Positions 1-11,543 of a stretch of DNA of 64,000 bases are shown piece after piece. The DNA is from Brachycybe producta (lineage: Eukaryota > Arthropoda > Diplopoda > Playtdesmida > Andrognathidae). The stretch lies in contig JAUPFP010000016.1 in NCBI GenBank assembly GCA_036925085.1, positions 768,501-832,500 on the forward strand. Direction: 5' to 3'. A program made the position numbers and the translations under genes. The notes beneath the pieces were generated by a model that was not told where the DNA came from, made no database searches, and saw only the letters and a program-made list of their open reading frames with translations. Numbering within the stretch: position 1 is the first letter of the stretch; each line of letters opens with the position of its first letter.

Positions 1-1145
1 TGGCAGGTTGTACTATCGCCAGTACCTTTGGGTGCCCATGGGCTTTATCAAATAAATGCCTAAACCTATTTTATTGATGCCAGTAAATGAGTAATAAGTT
101 AATAACATATAACTCAACTTCCACATGTGGATACATATTTTAAAAAATTATAAATAAAATTAGACAATTATTTCCAAAATTTGTTGCGGCCGCACATCAA
201 AACCTTGGCGGGCTGTTCTAAACGAACAATTTTAATTACGTTTGAGTCCTTTCGAGGACCCTTTTCACTCAAAAACTGTTTTCAAACAAGACTTTTATTT
301 TATTTTTTTCTGAGCAACTCTCTGTATAAACTAATTTTCCGCCATAGTATCTGTTGATTAGTTACCAACATATCACAGTCATAACATGTGATCAATGATC
401 AATCTATCTGAAGACTGATCAAGTCATTACCAATTAACCTACTGATGAAAATATGGCTTCCATTACATGTGACAAACAGAAAGTACATTGTTCTCCCGCC
501 CCGCCCCGCCCCCCTCTATTTTTTTTCTCATCATCTACTAAAATTTTAATTAAATGAAACTAAACAAGATAAACAACAACCCACTTACAAAACACACACA
601 GTTCGATAAATTGTTTAACAACCACAACCTTTTTTTAAAAATGTGAATATTAAATAAGGTTTCCATTATTAAAGAAAGAAAGAAAAAAAACAATTGAAAA
701 AAAAAAAGGAAATAATCCCTCGATAATAATACAGTTGCCTATCTTTTTAGAAAAGCTTTCTGAAAAAAAAAATTAGAAGAAAGTAATTACAAAAGAAGTA
801 ATAACTCGGAAAATTTAAGAGCTATTTTTAAATACCGCAATGGGATATTATTCATTGGACTACTATACCCTCACAAATTACGTAAAAACTGTATCAGAAA
901 CACGACTCTAACTGAGGCGTGCATTTCCGGAACATTTGTAAATGCCACATAAGGGTAAAATATCGTTTTAATCCAATAATGGGTTGTAAAACGCCACGCT
1001 TTTTGCATGGGAATTAACTTATCACGAAAGTGCTATTCCTATTGGTAAAAAAAAACTGAAGTAGAATTGTTGTGCAAGTTATAACGTTGTAACAGCCAAT
1101 GGCAATTCGAGTGGTAACATGGCTAGTCCCTTATTGTCAATAATG
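1..1145. other. Intergenic, no gene seen
   Basis: AT-rich sequence with A/T runs; no open frame with coding character on either strand and no recognisable element. Confidence 0.6.
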
Positions 1146-1220
1146 ACGTTGTAAATGCCAACAAGAAACATATACTGACAACTTGTCAGCTTACATGTTG
1201 TATGTTGGCATTTACAACGT
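1146..1220. repeat. 75-bp hairpin with perfect 18-bp arms
   Basis: Bases 1146-1163 (ACGTTGTAAATGCCAACA) are the exact reverse complement of 1203-1220. The core TTGTAAATGCCA recurs in part at about 937 and about 1390. It is probably a tiny foldback element. Confidence 0.7.
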
Positions 1221-1512
1221 GAAGTTAAATCTTTTTAAAAAAAATATTCTTATACTGATTAATAATTTTTTAATACATTTTCTCTTCATTTCTTTGCTTC
1301 CTGTAAATTGTATTACAATATTTTATGCCTTTAATGGAATTGGTTTAATAGGAAATTTGTTTTTTCTATCTTCTGATAAATTTTAAATTTTGGCATCTAC
1401 AACATTTTGAAAATGCATGCTTCATTTATTAGCATCATTTTCTTCCTTGTTGCGACACTTTACAGATACATGTACATCAACGTATCTCTGTTCCACTTAA
1501 AACTAGGTAGAT

Positions 1513-2024
1513 CAGTCATTCCCAAAGGTTGTACTACGCGGCACCCTACTGTGCCGTGAGTTCTTCTAGGGTTGTCGCGAAATTTTATATTTTGTATTAT
1601 CTGTTAATATAATTTCATACTTTCAAATAAATTTTAACTTTATTGGAACACGCAAAATGAAACAAAATTCCCCACTACACGTATGTACGAAACCAGTATT
1701 TTCCAAATGCGTGTGCTGTGATGCTGTGACACACTATATTGTCAGGGTCGGATTATCCATTAGGTTAAGTAGGCTGAAGCCTAGCGATCCAGAGCTCTTG
1801 GGGGGGGGGCCGTGCAAAAGTAAAAAAAAAAACGTATTAAAATTATTGGCATTTATTGCCTATTAGGTGAAAAAGGGTGCAGCAGCACCAAAAAGCCTAG
1901 AGGTCCTTCTTGGCTTAATCCGGCCTTGACTATTTTGCCATGAGTTTTTGCTGAGTGTGCCACGATATCTCCAAGCAAAAAATACTGTACCGTGATCACA
2001 AAAAAAAAAGTTTGGGAATCACTG
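1513..2024. mobile_element. Decayed hAT-like non-autonomous element
   Basis: Begins CAGTCATTCCCAAAGG and ends with the complement of CAGTGATTCCCAAAC, the terminal style of hAT transposons. The flanking 8-mers match at only 5 of 8 positions, so the insertion is old. No transposase frame is present; a G run sits inside. Confidence 0.5.
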
Positions 2025-2530
2025 AGACATATAATTAATCGAAATGTCACATAGGATGAGGATGAGGGGGTACACATTTTTAATTCAATGCAACGTGATT
2101 ACGTCAAAAGGCCAAACAAATAAAATATTCATTTGCCTTCAGCGTGAATCTTATCAGAATAATGAAACTCACTTGTAAACGATGTAGAATTCTAAGCTAC
2201 AATATTAGAAACCACATTAGATGATAGTTGACACTGTATCGCAACAAAAGAAATTGACTTCACATTTGCTAAATAAATTGTCTATTGATGTGAGAACACA
2301 TAATTATAGGCTACATTAGTACATTAGGCGTGGAGTTTGCATAGGAGGACATACGTCGATATTTCTATAAAAAAAAGAGGGCACAGTAGTAACTGTGCCG
2401 CAACCCTATACAATGCAGAACTACGTCAACTGTCACTATTTCCTGGCAGTATCTCCTTAGTTCTCTATCCATTCTTGTCGTTCAGGCTCGATTTGGTCAG
2501 TTGAAGTGGAAGGTTGTGCGCAGCTTGTGC

Positions 2531-2730
2531 CTATAGAGTCGAACTCGGCTGAAACGCATCCTGGCGCGCGGACTTTTGACGCTCTCTACATTCCCGTGAC
2601 CTTTCGGTTGATGATTTAGCGGACCTTTTCGCATTCCTCTCGTTCTCCTCCAGCTGTTTCTTCAAATTTCGTCGGTTCTTATAGTGATTTTTTTTCTCGA
2701 TTTTTGCGACATTTCTAAATTTCCGTCATC
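2531..2730 (-). pseudogene. Basic, charged open fragment, possibly transposon-derived
   Basis: A minus-strand frame of about 65 codons ends at a stop at 2531-2533. It reads as a Lys/Arg/Glu-rich helix containing KKQLEENERNAKRSAKSST and then RSRECRERQKSARQ. Its base composition is richer in GC than its surroundings. The STERSR-x-x-RERQ style occurs in proteins of some DNA transposons, but this is a weak resemblance and no start codon or domain is certain. Confidence 0.2.
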
Positions 2731-4113
2731 AAATTTTTTTTTTATCTAAAAAATAAATTTTAAATCTACTTTATTTTGGTTTAACAGATAAGTCCGTTAG
2801 CTCTCTCATCGTCAACTACAGAATGTGGGGCTGAGGTCATCGCAATTATTATCTATTCACTAGTTATCAAACTTAAACGTTTTTATCAATAAAATAATTT
2901 TAATATGCCCCGAAATCGAGCGACCAAAATACTTAGCGATTTATAAAGGTCTGAAGGGTTCTGATAGGTTTCGAGCAATTCTTCTCCAGAATGAAGGACA
3001 TCAAATCAAATAATCGTTCTAAGTTAATCTATGACCACCTGAATTCCCTTGCGAAAATAAACTTTAAATCTGAATGTTTAATTATGATTATAAGCTGGGA
3101 GTATAATGTGATTTTTTTTCGATCCGGAACACCTAGCATTTTCAATATCTTAATGTGGCCCGCCACTCAATAAGTTTGGAAACCCCTGAACTATTATAAT
3201 GTATGAGTATACTCAGTATATGAAGTAGCGCATTTCATTTATGCGCCCTTGATCTTTGTGCGCCCGCCCTCGCCCTAGTTATGGCTCTGACTATAACACA
3301 TGTACGCGAGTATTTTGTGTAATCAGGAATTGCATTTTTCTGGAACGCCCTGTATATAACACGCAGTAAGATAAATTGCATTGATGCAATCATCAATTGT
3401 GTGTTCAATGATGCTTATGTATTAAAAGAACCCCCCGTTTTTCCTGTTTCAAACCCCACCCGAAATTCAAATACAGGGTTCTGTGTGATAACAACAAAAA
3501 AACCTTTCACGTGTTTGTTTACATTGTTTCTAAAAGCATTCAAGAAAGAAGAAAAAAAAAAAAAACCTTGATGACAAAGCCGCCAAAAAAAAAAAAAAAA
3601 AATTACAAATTAGATTGAAAGTTGCACGAAACTTCGAGTTTGCATGAACTATATAGCTTGCTTAGAAAGAACAAATGGATATACACCTTTCTATTGTAAA
3701 TAAAACTCGAAGCACTAATTAAGGTGCAACGTTGCCTAAGCTTATGTAACTAAGAAGGCCGGGTTAACATGAAGATCAGTATCAAAATTTTAATGAACAA
3801 AAACATGCACCTGTAGAAGAAGCTCATTTAAATTACAAATTAATTCTTGTTTTCAATCTCGAGAGAGCATCCTGTTGCTATAGTAGCTACTGTATATCTA
3901 AATACATGTTAATTTAGTATAAAAATACATAAAAAACAATTAAAAAAACATTGCTGGTTAGGAGATTGAGGATTGTCTCTGGAGGTTTTTCTTCTATAAA
4001 TGAATTATACTTGTAAAAAAAAATGCTTGCTTGTGTAGTAAACTGCAAATAATTGTTAAACTAGTTATATAAATGGCTAAACTGTACAAAAGTCAAAATA
4101 AAGAAATTTTAGA
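2731..4113. other. Intergenic with repeat fragments
   Basis: Contains a hAT-like terminus at about 3155-3180 (complement of GGGGTTTCCAAACTTATT) and a fragment at about 3229-3285 ending CTAGTTATGGCTCTG, matching one end of the intact element at 52869-53112. No gene seen. Confidence 0.45.
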
Positions 4114-4119
4114 CTAAAT

Positions 4120-5076
4120 TACGAAGCCCTGTAAAGGACATGCGAGATTTTTTTTTAAAATCTCGACATTTCCACTTCTTCCAGAATCTCGAAATTTCGA
4201 CTTTACTCTCAAAACATCGAGATTAAAGTCGAAATGTCGAGATTGTGACGCGGCTGGCCCTCTAGCACCGCCCGTTTGGGGTGGTGCGAACTGCAAACCA
4301 GCCACCGATTTCACCAGTCACGACATTTCCGTAGGTACAGTCCTACCGCGATCGGCTCAACCTCTTGTAAAGCCCACGTAAAGACTTTGCTCCTTAGGGA
4401 TCTTTTGTACAGTACATAACCATGCCAATATCCTTTTGCCTTCTTTGGCCTTGTTGAAGGCACCGAGCAGAGGGACTTGGAAAGTTTCCATGTGCCTCTA
4501 CTGGTGATGCGAATTGCTAGCCAAAGTGTTTCGGTTTGTTATTCTCTGTAAAGGGAATAGAACTCAGAAAACACTCAAGTACACAATTTGAGGTAGGTAA
4601 TGTTCTCTTTAATGATTATCCTTACATTGTGTTACATACATTTTGTGATAATATAATCTCTTATTTAGCCAGAATGGTTCCGAACTGAACTCTTTAAAAT
4701 CCTCTGACTAACTGTCCAACACATAAGTGGCACGACACTTTCATTCAGTCTCTAGGGAGGGACAACTGTCACCTCAGGGTTCAATGATTGACCAACTGGG
4801 CCAATCATTGCCCCGGGCTGAGACTATTACCATATAAAGAAAGGTATTTTTGGGACTTTTTTTCCCAATTTCTCACGGTTCAACTTAGTTCCTCGAATTC
4901 ACTAAAAATTCGGGCCACCCAAGTCTGGACATCTGTGCACCAAGGGGTGCCATGCTGACAGAAAAGAATTTCTACAGGGTGTTCCACCATTCTGCAAATA
5001 CAGGGTGTCACAAGATTGAAGTCGGAATGTCGAGATTTAAAAAAAAAATCTTACCTGTCCTTTACAGGGCTCCGTA
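4120..5076. mobile_element. Palindromic MITE split by a solo LTR
   Basis: Terminal inverted repeats of about 22 bp (TACGAAGCCCTGTAAAGGAC and its complement at the right end) are flanked by the 6-bp duplication CTAAAT at 4114-4119 and 5077-5082. Without the LTR at 4244-5012 the element is about 190 bp and rich in the palindromic word TCGAGAT/ATCTCGA. Confidence 0.8.
4244..5012 (-). mobile_element. Solo LTR, family 1, nested in the MITE
   Basis: Read on the minus strand it starts TGTGACACCCTGTATTTGCA and ends in CA. It is flanked by a perfect 4-bp duplication AGAT (4240-4243, 5013-5016). It is homologous along its length to 28302-29222. The 4-bp duplication and TG...CA ends suit a Ty3/Gypsy-type LTR, but no internal region is present to confirm the class. 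Confidence 0.75.
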
Positions 5077-5281
5077 CTAAATGGACTAATACTACAGTAC
5101 AAATGTAAAAATGCATACAATATGTGCAAATGCTGATCTATACAATTGATGCTAAATTGTACAAATGCTCAATTGTACAAATACTTTATCTCACAAAAGT
5201 ATTTTTATTACCGGTATTTTAACTTAACTTTGATTATTATTTTTGCTTTTATTTCATTAATTTCACTTCAAGCCAATAGAG

Positions 5282-5522
5282 CAGTGGTCTCCAAACTTTT
5301 TTTGGTCGTTACTAAAAAACGGAGTATGCACACCTGAAATAAATAACCGGGTTACTTGACAGCCACCATCTTCCTATCCCCGGTTTATTGGCAGCCACCG
5401 TTTTCCTGTTTAGCACACTTTTTGGTGAAGACAAGATTCTAACATATAGCAGAACTGTCAATAAAATGAAATAGATATCGATTGATTGCAAATCTCGCGC
5501 ACCCCCACTTGGAAGACCACAG
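5282..5522. mobile_element. hAT-like short element
   Basis: Starts CAGTGGTCTCCAAACTTTT and ends with the near-complement (CACTTGGAAGACCACAG). No clear 8-bp target duplication remains. Confidence 0.45.
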
Positions 5523-5647
5523 GAAAAAGATAAAACCAGGATCTCCTAATCATGCCCTTCTATTGTTTTATAACCATAGCCTCCTTTTTGTATCTCTAAT
5601 ATAGTTTTCTATAAGGAGATTATGGTGTAGGAAACCCTGCTAAGAAG

Positions 5648-5776
5648 TTTCGTATTTATTCAGTTTGGCTTTTTTTTTTCTTTCCAATTGGCATTTATTC
5701 AGTTTGGCATTTGTTCAATTTGGCACTTATTCAATTTGACGCTTGTTTCCATTTGGCGCTTCTTAAATTTGGCGTT
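5648..5776. repeat. Imperfect tandem array of a TTTGGCATTTATTCAA-like unit
   Basis: Five to six degenerate units of about 20 bp (TTTGGCATTTGTTCAA, TTTGGCACTTATTCAA, TTTGGCGCTTC and similar) follow one another. Confidence 0.6.
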
Positions 5777-6518
5777 AGAACTACACCACTTCCAGCATGC
5801 AATATCAATTTTATTTATTTTAATAGATTCTTTTGTCAATTTGTTTGTAACAGTTAACAATTCATCCATTCATTCATTCATTTTTTTACCCAATTCATTC
5901 ATTCAAGAAACGTTTTCTAAAATAAATTCTGCTGTTTATTGATTGTGAATAGAAAACAACTTCAAAAACACCTCCGTTTTCCACCCCAGAAAATGCAAAC
6001 TGAAATATGATCAAGTAAGTTGAAAACAAATAACATTTTACAAATTTAGAAACAACACATGCTCAGGAATAAAAAAAACAATATTTGCATAAAAAGATCT
6101 CGCGTCAAAATGATGTTCTTCGTTCCATATTCATTCACTCATCTACCCACACAGACATATGACATGAAAACATTCAAAAACACCCATTTTTCAGCATGTC
6201 ACAAAAACAAAATGATACATACAGCCTTTCAGAGAAGAACAATTTCTATATGAAATACAATTAAAGTCATGTTTCATTTTTTTTTTAAAAATACACATGT
6301 CTGTAATAATTATGGATTATGCATTGTATACTTGGGCAGCATATGAAAACGTACTTAATATAAAGATAAATATCTTGGAAACAATGAACAGCTGATTTAG
6401 TAGTGCGTTCAATTTTAGGTGAAAGAGTTTTGCAAAGCCTTAGCTGATCATCAGTAAGCTTTTCTATCTATGTAAAACTTCACAGTTCTTCGGCTGAATT
6501 GACTTCTGAAGTTCTAAG

Positions 6519-6900
6519 TAGAGGTGGGACGAATCCTAAATTTTCTCGAATCCGAATCCTAAAGGGTTCTCGAATCTCGAGTCCTTCATATAAGAATCCT
6601 ATATTATTAATTAAGAATATACAACATAAATGAAATAATATTAAATATTAAATTATTAATAATAAAAAAAAACAGTGGCACTCAGGGTAGCGGATACCAC
6701 CGAAATTGCAACAATCGCCGTTTTTGTTATTGAACGCTTCTATTGGACGTCAATGGAGTTCAAACGAATTTCACCAAAGTTTTAACAGTTTTTTTAAGGT
6801 TAGGATTCGAATGATGAAAAAAGCGCGAAGATCAGAGTTTTCGTATCTCGAATATTTTTCAAGATTCGTGGGATTCGAGGATTCGAATGTCCCATCCCTA
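6519..6900. mobile_element. hAT-type MITE with near-perfect 8-bp duplication
   Basis: Ends are TAGAGGTGGGAC and the complement of TAGGGATGGGAC. Flanks GTTCTAAG (6511-6518) and TTTCTAAG (6901-6908) match at 7 of 8. The termini are full of TCGAATCC words, likely transposase-binding repeats. A second copy lies at 52099-52508. Confidence 0.75.
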
Positions 6901-7243
6901 TTTCTAAGATATTTACATTCATTGGCGTGTTTTTTACAACTCAATTGGTTGATGGTCATTGTGAAAATGTTGAAGATGGCAGCCCTGGATTTTTAGCTAC
7001 TATAATTAAACTAGAATATCTTATGGCATCAATGTAATTCATCTCAACAAACTTTGAACTGACGTGAAATACTGATGCAAAAAAACGAAGATGAGCGTTT
7101 TCTGTAAGACCACTTCTGTAAGAAACCACTTTCAAGTCTAGAGGCCTTACTAGAGCTTAATGAAACACTCAGAAATTATAGTTTTTGGAGGTTTTTCTTC
7201 CGAAAACTGCCGTTTCAGAGTGAAAAATTTGAGTACTCTGAAT

Positions 7244-7782
7244 GCGGTAACACCCTGTATTTCACCTTCTTGCCGCTCCGAGCATCCAAGGGACGTACTT
7301 CCGTCCCTTCCCTCCCTCTCGGAAACCCCAAAGCTTCTTAAACATATCCTGGTTCCGGTATCGGCGGATGGATACCCATCGAAGCACGGTCCCTGGGGCA
7401 TGGGTACACCTGTGAAGGTGTACACAGGTCCTAGGTATAAAAGGCCGTGCTTCGATACATTCTTGGTCCATTCTCTGATATCAAAACTATGAAGTCCATC
7501 AAACTCATTTAATGGATCCAGTGGCGAAAGCACGCCACACCTGTAACTCTTCTCTACTCTATTATGGTTTAATGACTGTCTGTAATAAAGCAAGTATAAT
7601 CGACAATCTGCATCCGTCTCGCATGTCTTAACTATTCATTTCAGCAACAGCTACGATACCACGAAATATCCTGGAGAACGACCCCGGCACCAGTCTGGAT
7701 TCAGGTAGTATATTATAAACTCTCAAAGTGAAAAGCGGTATCCGCTCTAACCAAGAGAGTCTACAACCTGAGCCCCGTAACA
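7244..7782 (+). mobile_element. LTR, family 2
   Basis: GC-richer block with LTR anatomy: start near GGTAACACCCTGTATTTC, TATAAAAG at 7436-7443, AATAAA at 7584-7589, end at CCCCGTAACA. It shares GTGTACACAGGTCC-x-AGGTATAAAA with the fragment at about 55878-56240. No internal region follows, so it is a solo or truncated LTR. Open frames here are by-products of composition. Confidence 0.6.
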
Positions 7783-7976
7783 AGAGCTCTACATTGTTAC
7801 ATTGTTCTAGTTGTTTTGTTGATGTGGGGTGATGGGCTGATTGGGCTCTCCTTTTTCTTGGCCTCTAGGTTTTGCCACCCCTAGGATTCTTCCGGCGTGT
7901 CTGCGGCTACATCTGACGGCTTTGGCGTCCATAGCCGCGTTTGCGGCTCTGGTACGTCTGGCGGCCAAGGAAAAGG

Positions 7977-8285
7977 AGAGTCTCCTAAAGCTAGTATCAT
8001 CAGTCAATTGTCAACTTGCATTTTCTAACACGTAGACACACCAATAACTACAACAAGCACAAAGAAACTAGCCAAAAAAAGTACCCCAAAAAAGTAACCT
8101 TTTCCCACTGCATCCGCGTCTATACTGCTAGGAGAGCAGTATAGACGCCGGCCGCACAGTTGAGACGCCTGCCGCATACGCACCAGAGGAACTGCTCACA
8201 TGAAAAACTATTGAAAGCAGACCGACCGCAGGCAGGCAGCCCGGACGCAGACGTGTCGAAAGAATCACACCTTAAGTGTCGCAAA
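7977..8285. repeat. Two-copy dispersed repeat (first copy)
   Basis: Homologous to 14375-14650: shared blocks include GCTAGTATCATCA, CACGTAGACACAC, CAACTACAACAAGCAC, AGTATAGACGCC and GAATCACACCTTAA. This copy contains a perfect 14-bp-arm hairpin around 8117-8150. Class unknown. Confidence 0.6.
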
Positions 8286-8957
8286 AATAATAATAATTAA
8301 TAAAAGCTTTGTTAATGTGTCAACTCAATTCAATGATAAACAGAAAATCCTCTTTTTTGTTGTTCTACAGAAACATATTTATTATTTGCTGTCTGAGAGG
8401 ATTATAAAATGACATTTCTCTAATATTGCCATGGTGATTGATGATTTATTATCTAAGTGACTTAGTTAAACAACTCAAACCAGATGAAAGTACAGCTCTC
8501 CCTAAAAAGGCTCAATTGTTGCTCTTGTGTGTTGAGTAATTGGTTTCGAAGACTGAGGTATTCTTAAGTTGGTTGCATTTGAGTGTTATGTAAGTTTTAG
8601 TCTTCTCTTCTGACAATTGTTAGTTCACTTGTATTGATTACTAAATAATACTTCAAATAATTTATTCTACTTTAAGAGCCACTGGACTAAAGTGAACTCA
8701 CATAAAATATGAGTGTTTTTAAAAATAATATATTCTAAAATCCCGTAGACTGGCTTACAGTAAATTGTCCAAGTGCAAATATTTAATACAAAAAATTAAA
8801 AGAAAATTCTGTAAGTATTTTAAAAATTAAAAGACTAAGGGCTGGATCACACATGCATAAAAAAGTAGACATTAATATAAAATCGGAATAATCGGAAAAT
8901 CTTTTTCATTTTATTTGGAAAATTGTTAAATAAGGCCTGTTTTTTTTTTTTGCTTAA
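8286..8957. other. Intergenic, no gene seen
   Basis: AT-rich DNA; only the phrase GGATCACACATGCA at about 8845, which recurs near other repeat ends in the window. Confidence 0.4.
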
Positions 8958-9350
8958 AGCCTCGTTTTCACGGCGACAGTTCTTTCGTGAGAGTAGCTGT
9001 CATGAAAGTTGCGATAGTTCACTCTCACAATAGCAACTGTCTACATGTCTTGAAGTAACGTGATAGTTCTGTCACATGACAGTGCGACGTCTACTTCACA
9101 GGATATCATTGAGTCAACAACAGTGTTGCCTCGCTCTCTCCCTCCAGAAGCCAAATTTCCCTAGAAAGTGGATATTTCCCTACAAGCGGTCACTCAATAA
9201 CTATAAACAATTACGACAGTACTATCAACTATATAGTCAAACAAGATAGTTATGATAGTGCTAACGCAACATTGTGATAATGACTATCACGATGATAGTT
9301 CTCGTGATAGTTAATGCTCTCATGACAGCAACTATCGAGAAAACTGCCAT
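8958..9350. mobile_element. GATAGT-rich palindromic element, right end missing
   Basis: Same family as 59477-59874 but in the opposite orientation. It begins AGCCTCGTTTTCACGG after TAA and contains many GATAGT/ACTATC words, but lacks the final terminal repeat. Confidence 0.65.
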
Positions 9351-10424
9351 GTATTATGCTGTATAGGTACTGAGCAAGTTTTGTGAATAAAATCTCTTGT
9401 TTTGTCTTCTTTTTAGTATTTTTCTTAGGAAGCCAGGCCGAGCATGCCAGACTTATGGGACACCCTGCAGACGGAGGCTTTTTTTTCTTTCTGGAACACA
9501 CTGTTTAAGATGAAATACGAGCGCTCGTACAAGGATAATATATTAGTGTTGATACATTTAAAAATAAACTTTTTATGGAAATTTGAAAATGAATTATTTC
9601 AATGTATTTTGTACGTTTTTTTTTCGAAAATAAAATTCACTTGAACAGAGATTTTTATGCATGAAAAAATGCACTGATTTATGAGATTGATAGATTTTTG
9701 TGACAGTGCAACTTTTATAATCTGGATAACGCCACATAGTAAAAAAAAATACTATTATGTTTATAATTGCTAATTTTAACAATACATCTCTTTTGCATAG
9801 TAATTGTTAATTGGTCTCTTGTCCCTTGTCACAGTGTAATAAAAATGACTGTTTGGAGAGTAATTTTTGAAATTCATGTTATATTAAATCATAAAAACTA
9901 AACCAATGATGAGCTACTCAAAATATTAACAATATTTATGCTCGTTATTCAGAAATCACAAAAATCGTATGCAGAATATTTCTGAAGAGGTCACAAAGGT
10001 CACATTATTTTAAAAAATAGTTTTATGGATAATTTTATGACTAATTCTATGATTTTTTTTTTTCGTAATCATGGCTTTCAAAGTTAAACCTTTCTGCATA
10101 TTTATGATAGTTTGTATCAGGCTTGGGTCCCACGTGCGTCAAAAAATGGGAAAAAAAACAAGAAATAAAAAACTAAAAAATACTGCTATATTTCTGCTCT
10201 TTTTAGCATTCAATGTTTTCTCAAACATTACAACAGAAACATTTTTAAATTCACAAAAAAAAAGGCAGAAAAAAATAGAAGAAGGAACAATTACAAATAA
10301 TGCGTTTGAAATGACGCCTTCCTATCGGATGCTAAAATGTAATTCCACTTGGCAGAATGGAAGAAAATTGATACATTTTCAGCTTCTTTTTCTTCATACA
10401 TTTTACTAGTTAAATATAGCAAAA
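9351..10424. other. Intergenic, no gene seen
   Basis: AT-rich; the open frame at 10071-10409 is Lys/Asn/Phe low complexity and has no recognisable domain. Confidence 0.4.
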
Positions 10425-10860
10425 ATATTTTAATTATAAAATTTTTATTTTCAGTCGAATTTTCTGTTGGATTTTTTTCTTCTTCAGCATATGAGATCCA
10501 GGCCTAAGTTGAATTTCAAGTAAAAATTTTCTTTTCGGAAATTGGACTTTTTTGCGCATACATTCTGCCAGTTAAACAAATCAATATTATTTTAATTTGA
10601 TAAATGTTATTTTTAGTCGCATTTCTGTTGGATTTTTTTTTCTCTCTGCATGTTGGACCAAGGCCTAAGTTGAATTTCAAGTGAAAGTTTTTATCTTGAA
10701 ATTGGCCTTTTTTTCTGCATTATATTATATTATCTCTAGACAAATTTTATTTCCAGTCACATTTGCTATTGGCTTTTTTTTTCTTCTTCGGCATGTGAAA
10801 TCCATTCGTAAGTTGAAGTTCAAGTAAAAATTTCTTTCTTGAAATTAAGCTTCCATCATG
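10425..10860. repeat. Three degenerate tandem units of about 150 bp upstream of RGK
   Basis: Units beginning near 10452, 10613 and 10755 share CAGTCGAATTTTCTGTTGGA, a T run, a GCATRTG-x-GATCCAGGCCTAAG block and TTGAATTTCAAGTAAAAATT. Confidence 0.65.
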
Positions 10861-11234
10861 CAAATGATGTAATCGATTACATTTCTTTTAAAGAAAAACT
10901 TAAAATTGTATTTTTTTTTTCAAACCTAAACTAAACAACAGAGCTTACTTTCTCAGATACATAATAAAACCATGCATTTCAAATGCATATAACCTAGAGA
11001 CAGACGTCAGAATACTTTTTTTTTTTTCTTCTTATTTTTCTTGAATATCATCAGTTTTCTTTGAAGTTTCCAAAACAGAAAAGTTTTTCCTAACAACATT
11101 CAAAAATGGTTTTCTAACTAAGTAAGCAATATAAACCCCTGGTAAACAAAAACAGTAGTCTAGGACTAAATAATGTTTAGAAGAAGAAGAAGAAGAATAG
11201 AAAATAAAATCACAGAGAACCTCTTCTTCTAGAA

Positions 11235-11310
11235 TGACGTCAGACCATTTGCGTCACTTGTTGAAACTCGGTACATATATGAGAGACCGAGCAAACTCAT
11301 CAACTCTCAC
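11235..11310 (+). promoter_or_regulatory. Candidate RGK core promoter with CRE, TATA-like box and initiator
   Basis: A perfect palindromic CRE, TGACGTCA, lies at 11235-11242. A TGCGTCAC half-site follows at about 11250-11257, a TATAT box at 11276-11280 and a TCAACT initiator-like site at 11300-11305. TATA to initiator spacing (about 26 bp) and CRE to TATA spacing (about 35 bp) are those of a regulated promoter. The preferred ATG is about 240 bp downstream. CREB control of the vertebrate relative Gem makes this functionally sensible, but no transcript end has been seen. Confidence 0.55.
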
Positions 11311-11346
11311 AAGGTAAAATATACATGAAGATCTCGGAGTTGAGGA

Positions 11347-11348
<2 letters not shown>

Positions 11349-11380
<32 letters not shown>
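11349..11380 (+). repeat. CT microsatellite in the presumed RGK 5' leader
   Basis: A (TC)n run sits between the presumed transcription start and the preferred start codon. In the upstream in-frame reading it codes for alternating Leu-Ser. Confidence 0.85.
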
Positions 11381-11543
11381 AATCTTTCTCGCCTCTTTAT
11401 TTTTTTTATTTCTGTCCAGAAATAGCATCATCATTATCGGGCATTATTATCATCATATTCGGTCAAGTAAAAAAAAAGACGACAATTCGCGTGTCACAAC
11501 TCTCACTCTCCCCCTCCTCATTAGCTTTTTTTTTTTAAAAAAA

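Noticed and set aside
7150-7593. Open frames of 110-147 residues on both strands
   Set aside because: They overlap each other in an LTR with a TATA box and poly(A) signal; no domain on either strand.
10071-10409. 112-residue frame upstream of RGK
   Set aside because: Lys/Asn/Phe composition expected from AT-rich DNA; no recognisable domain.
11308-11320. CACAAG|GTAAAA resembling a splice donor just after the putative start site
   Set aside because: It would leave an exon of about a dozen bases with no matching acceptor; most likely fortuitous.
11325-11543. Upstream in-frame ATG extending RGK by 73 residues
   Set aside because: The extension is translated CT repeat plus hydrophobic low-complexity sequence and resembles a 5' leader; kept only as an alternative.
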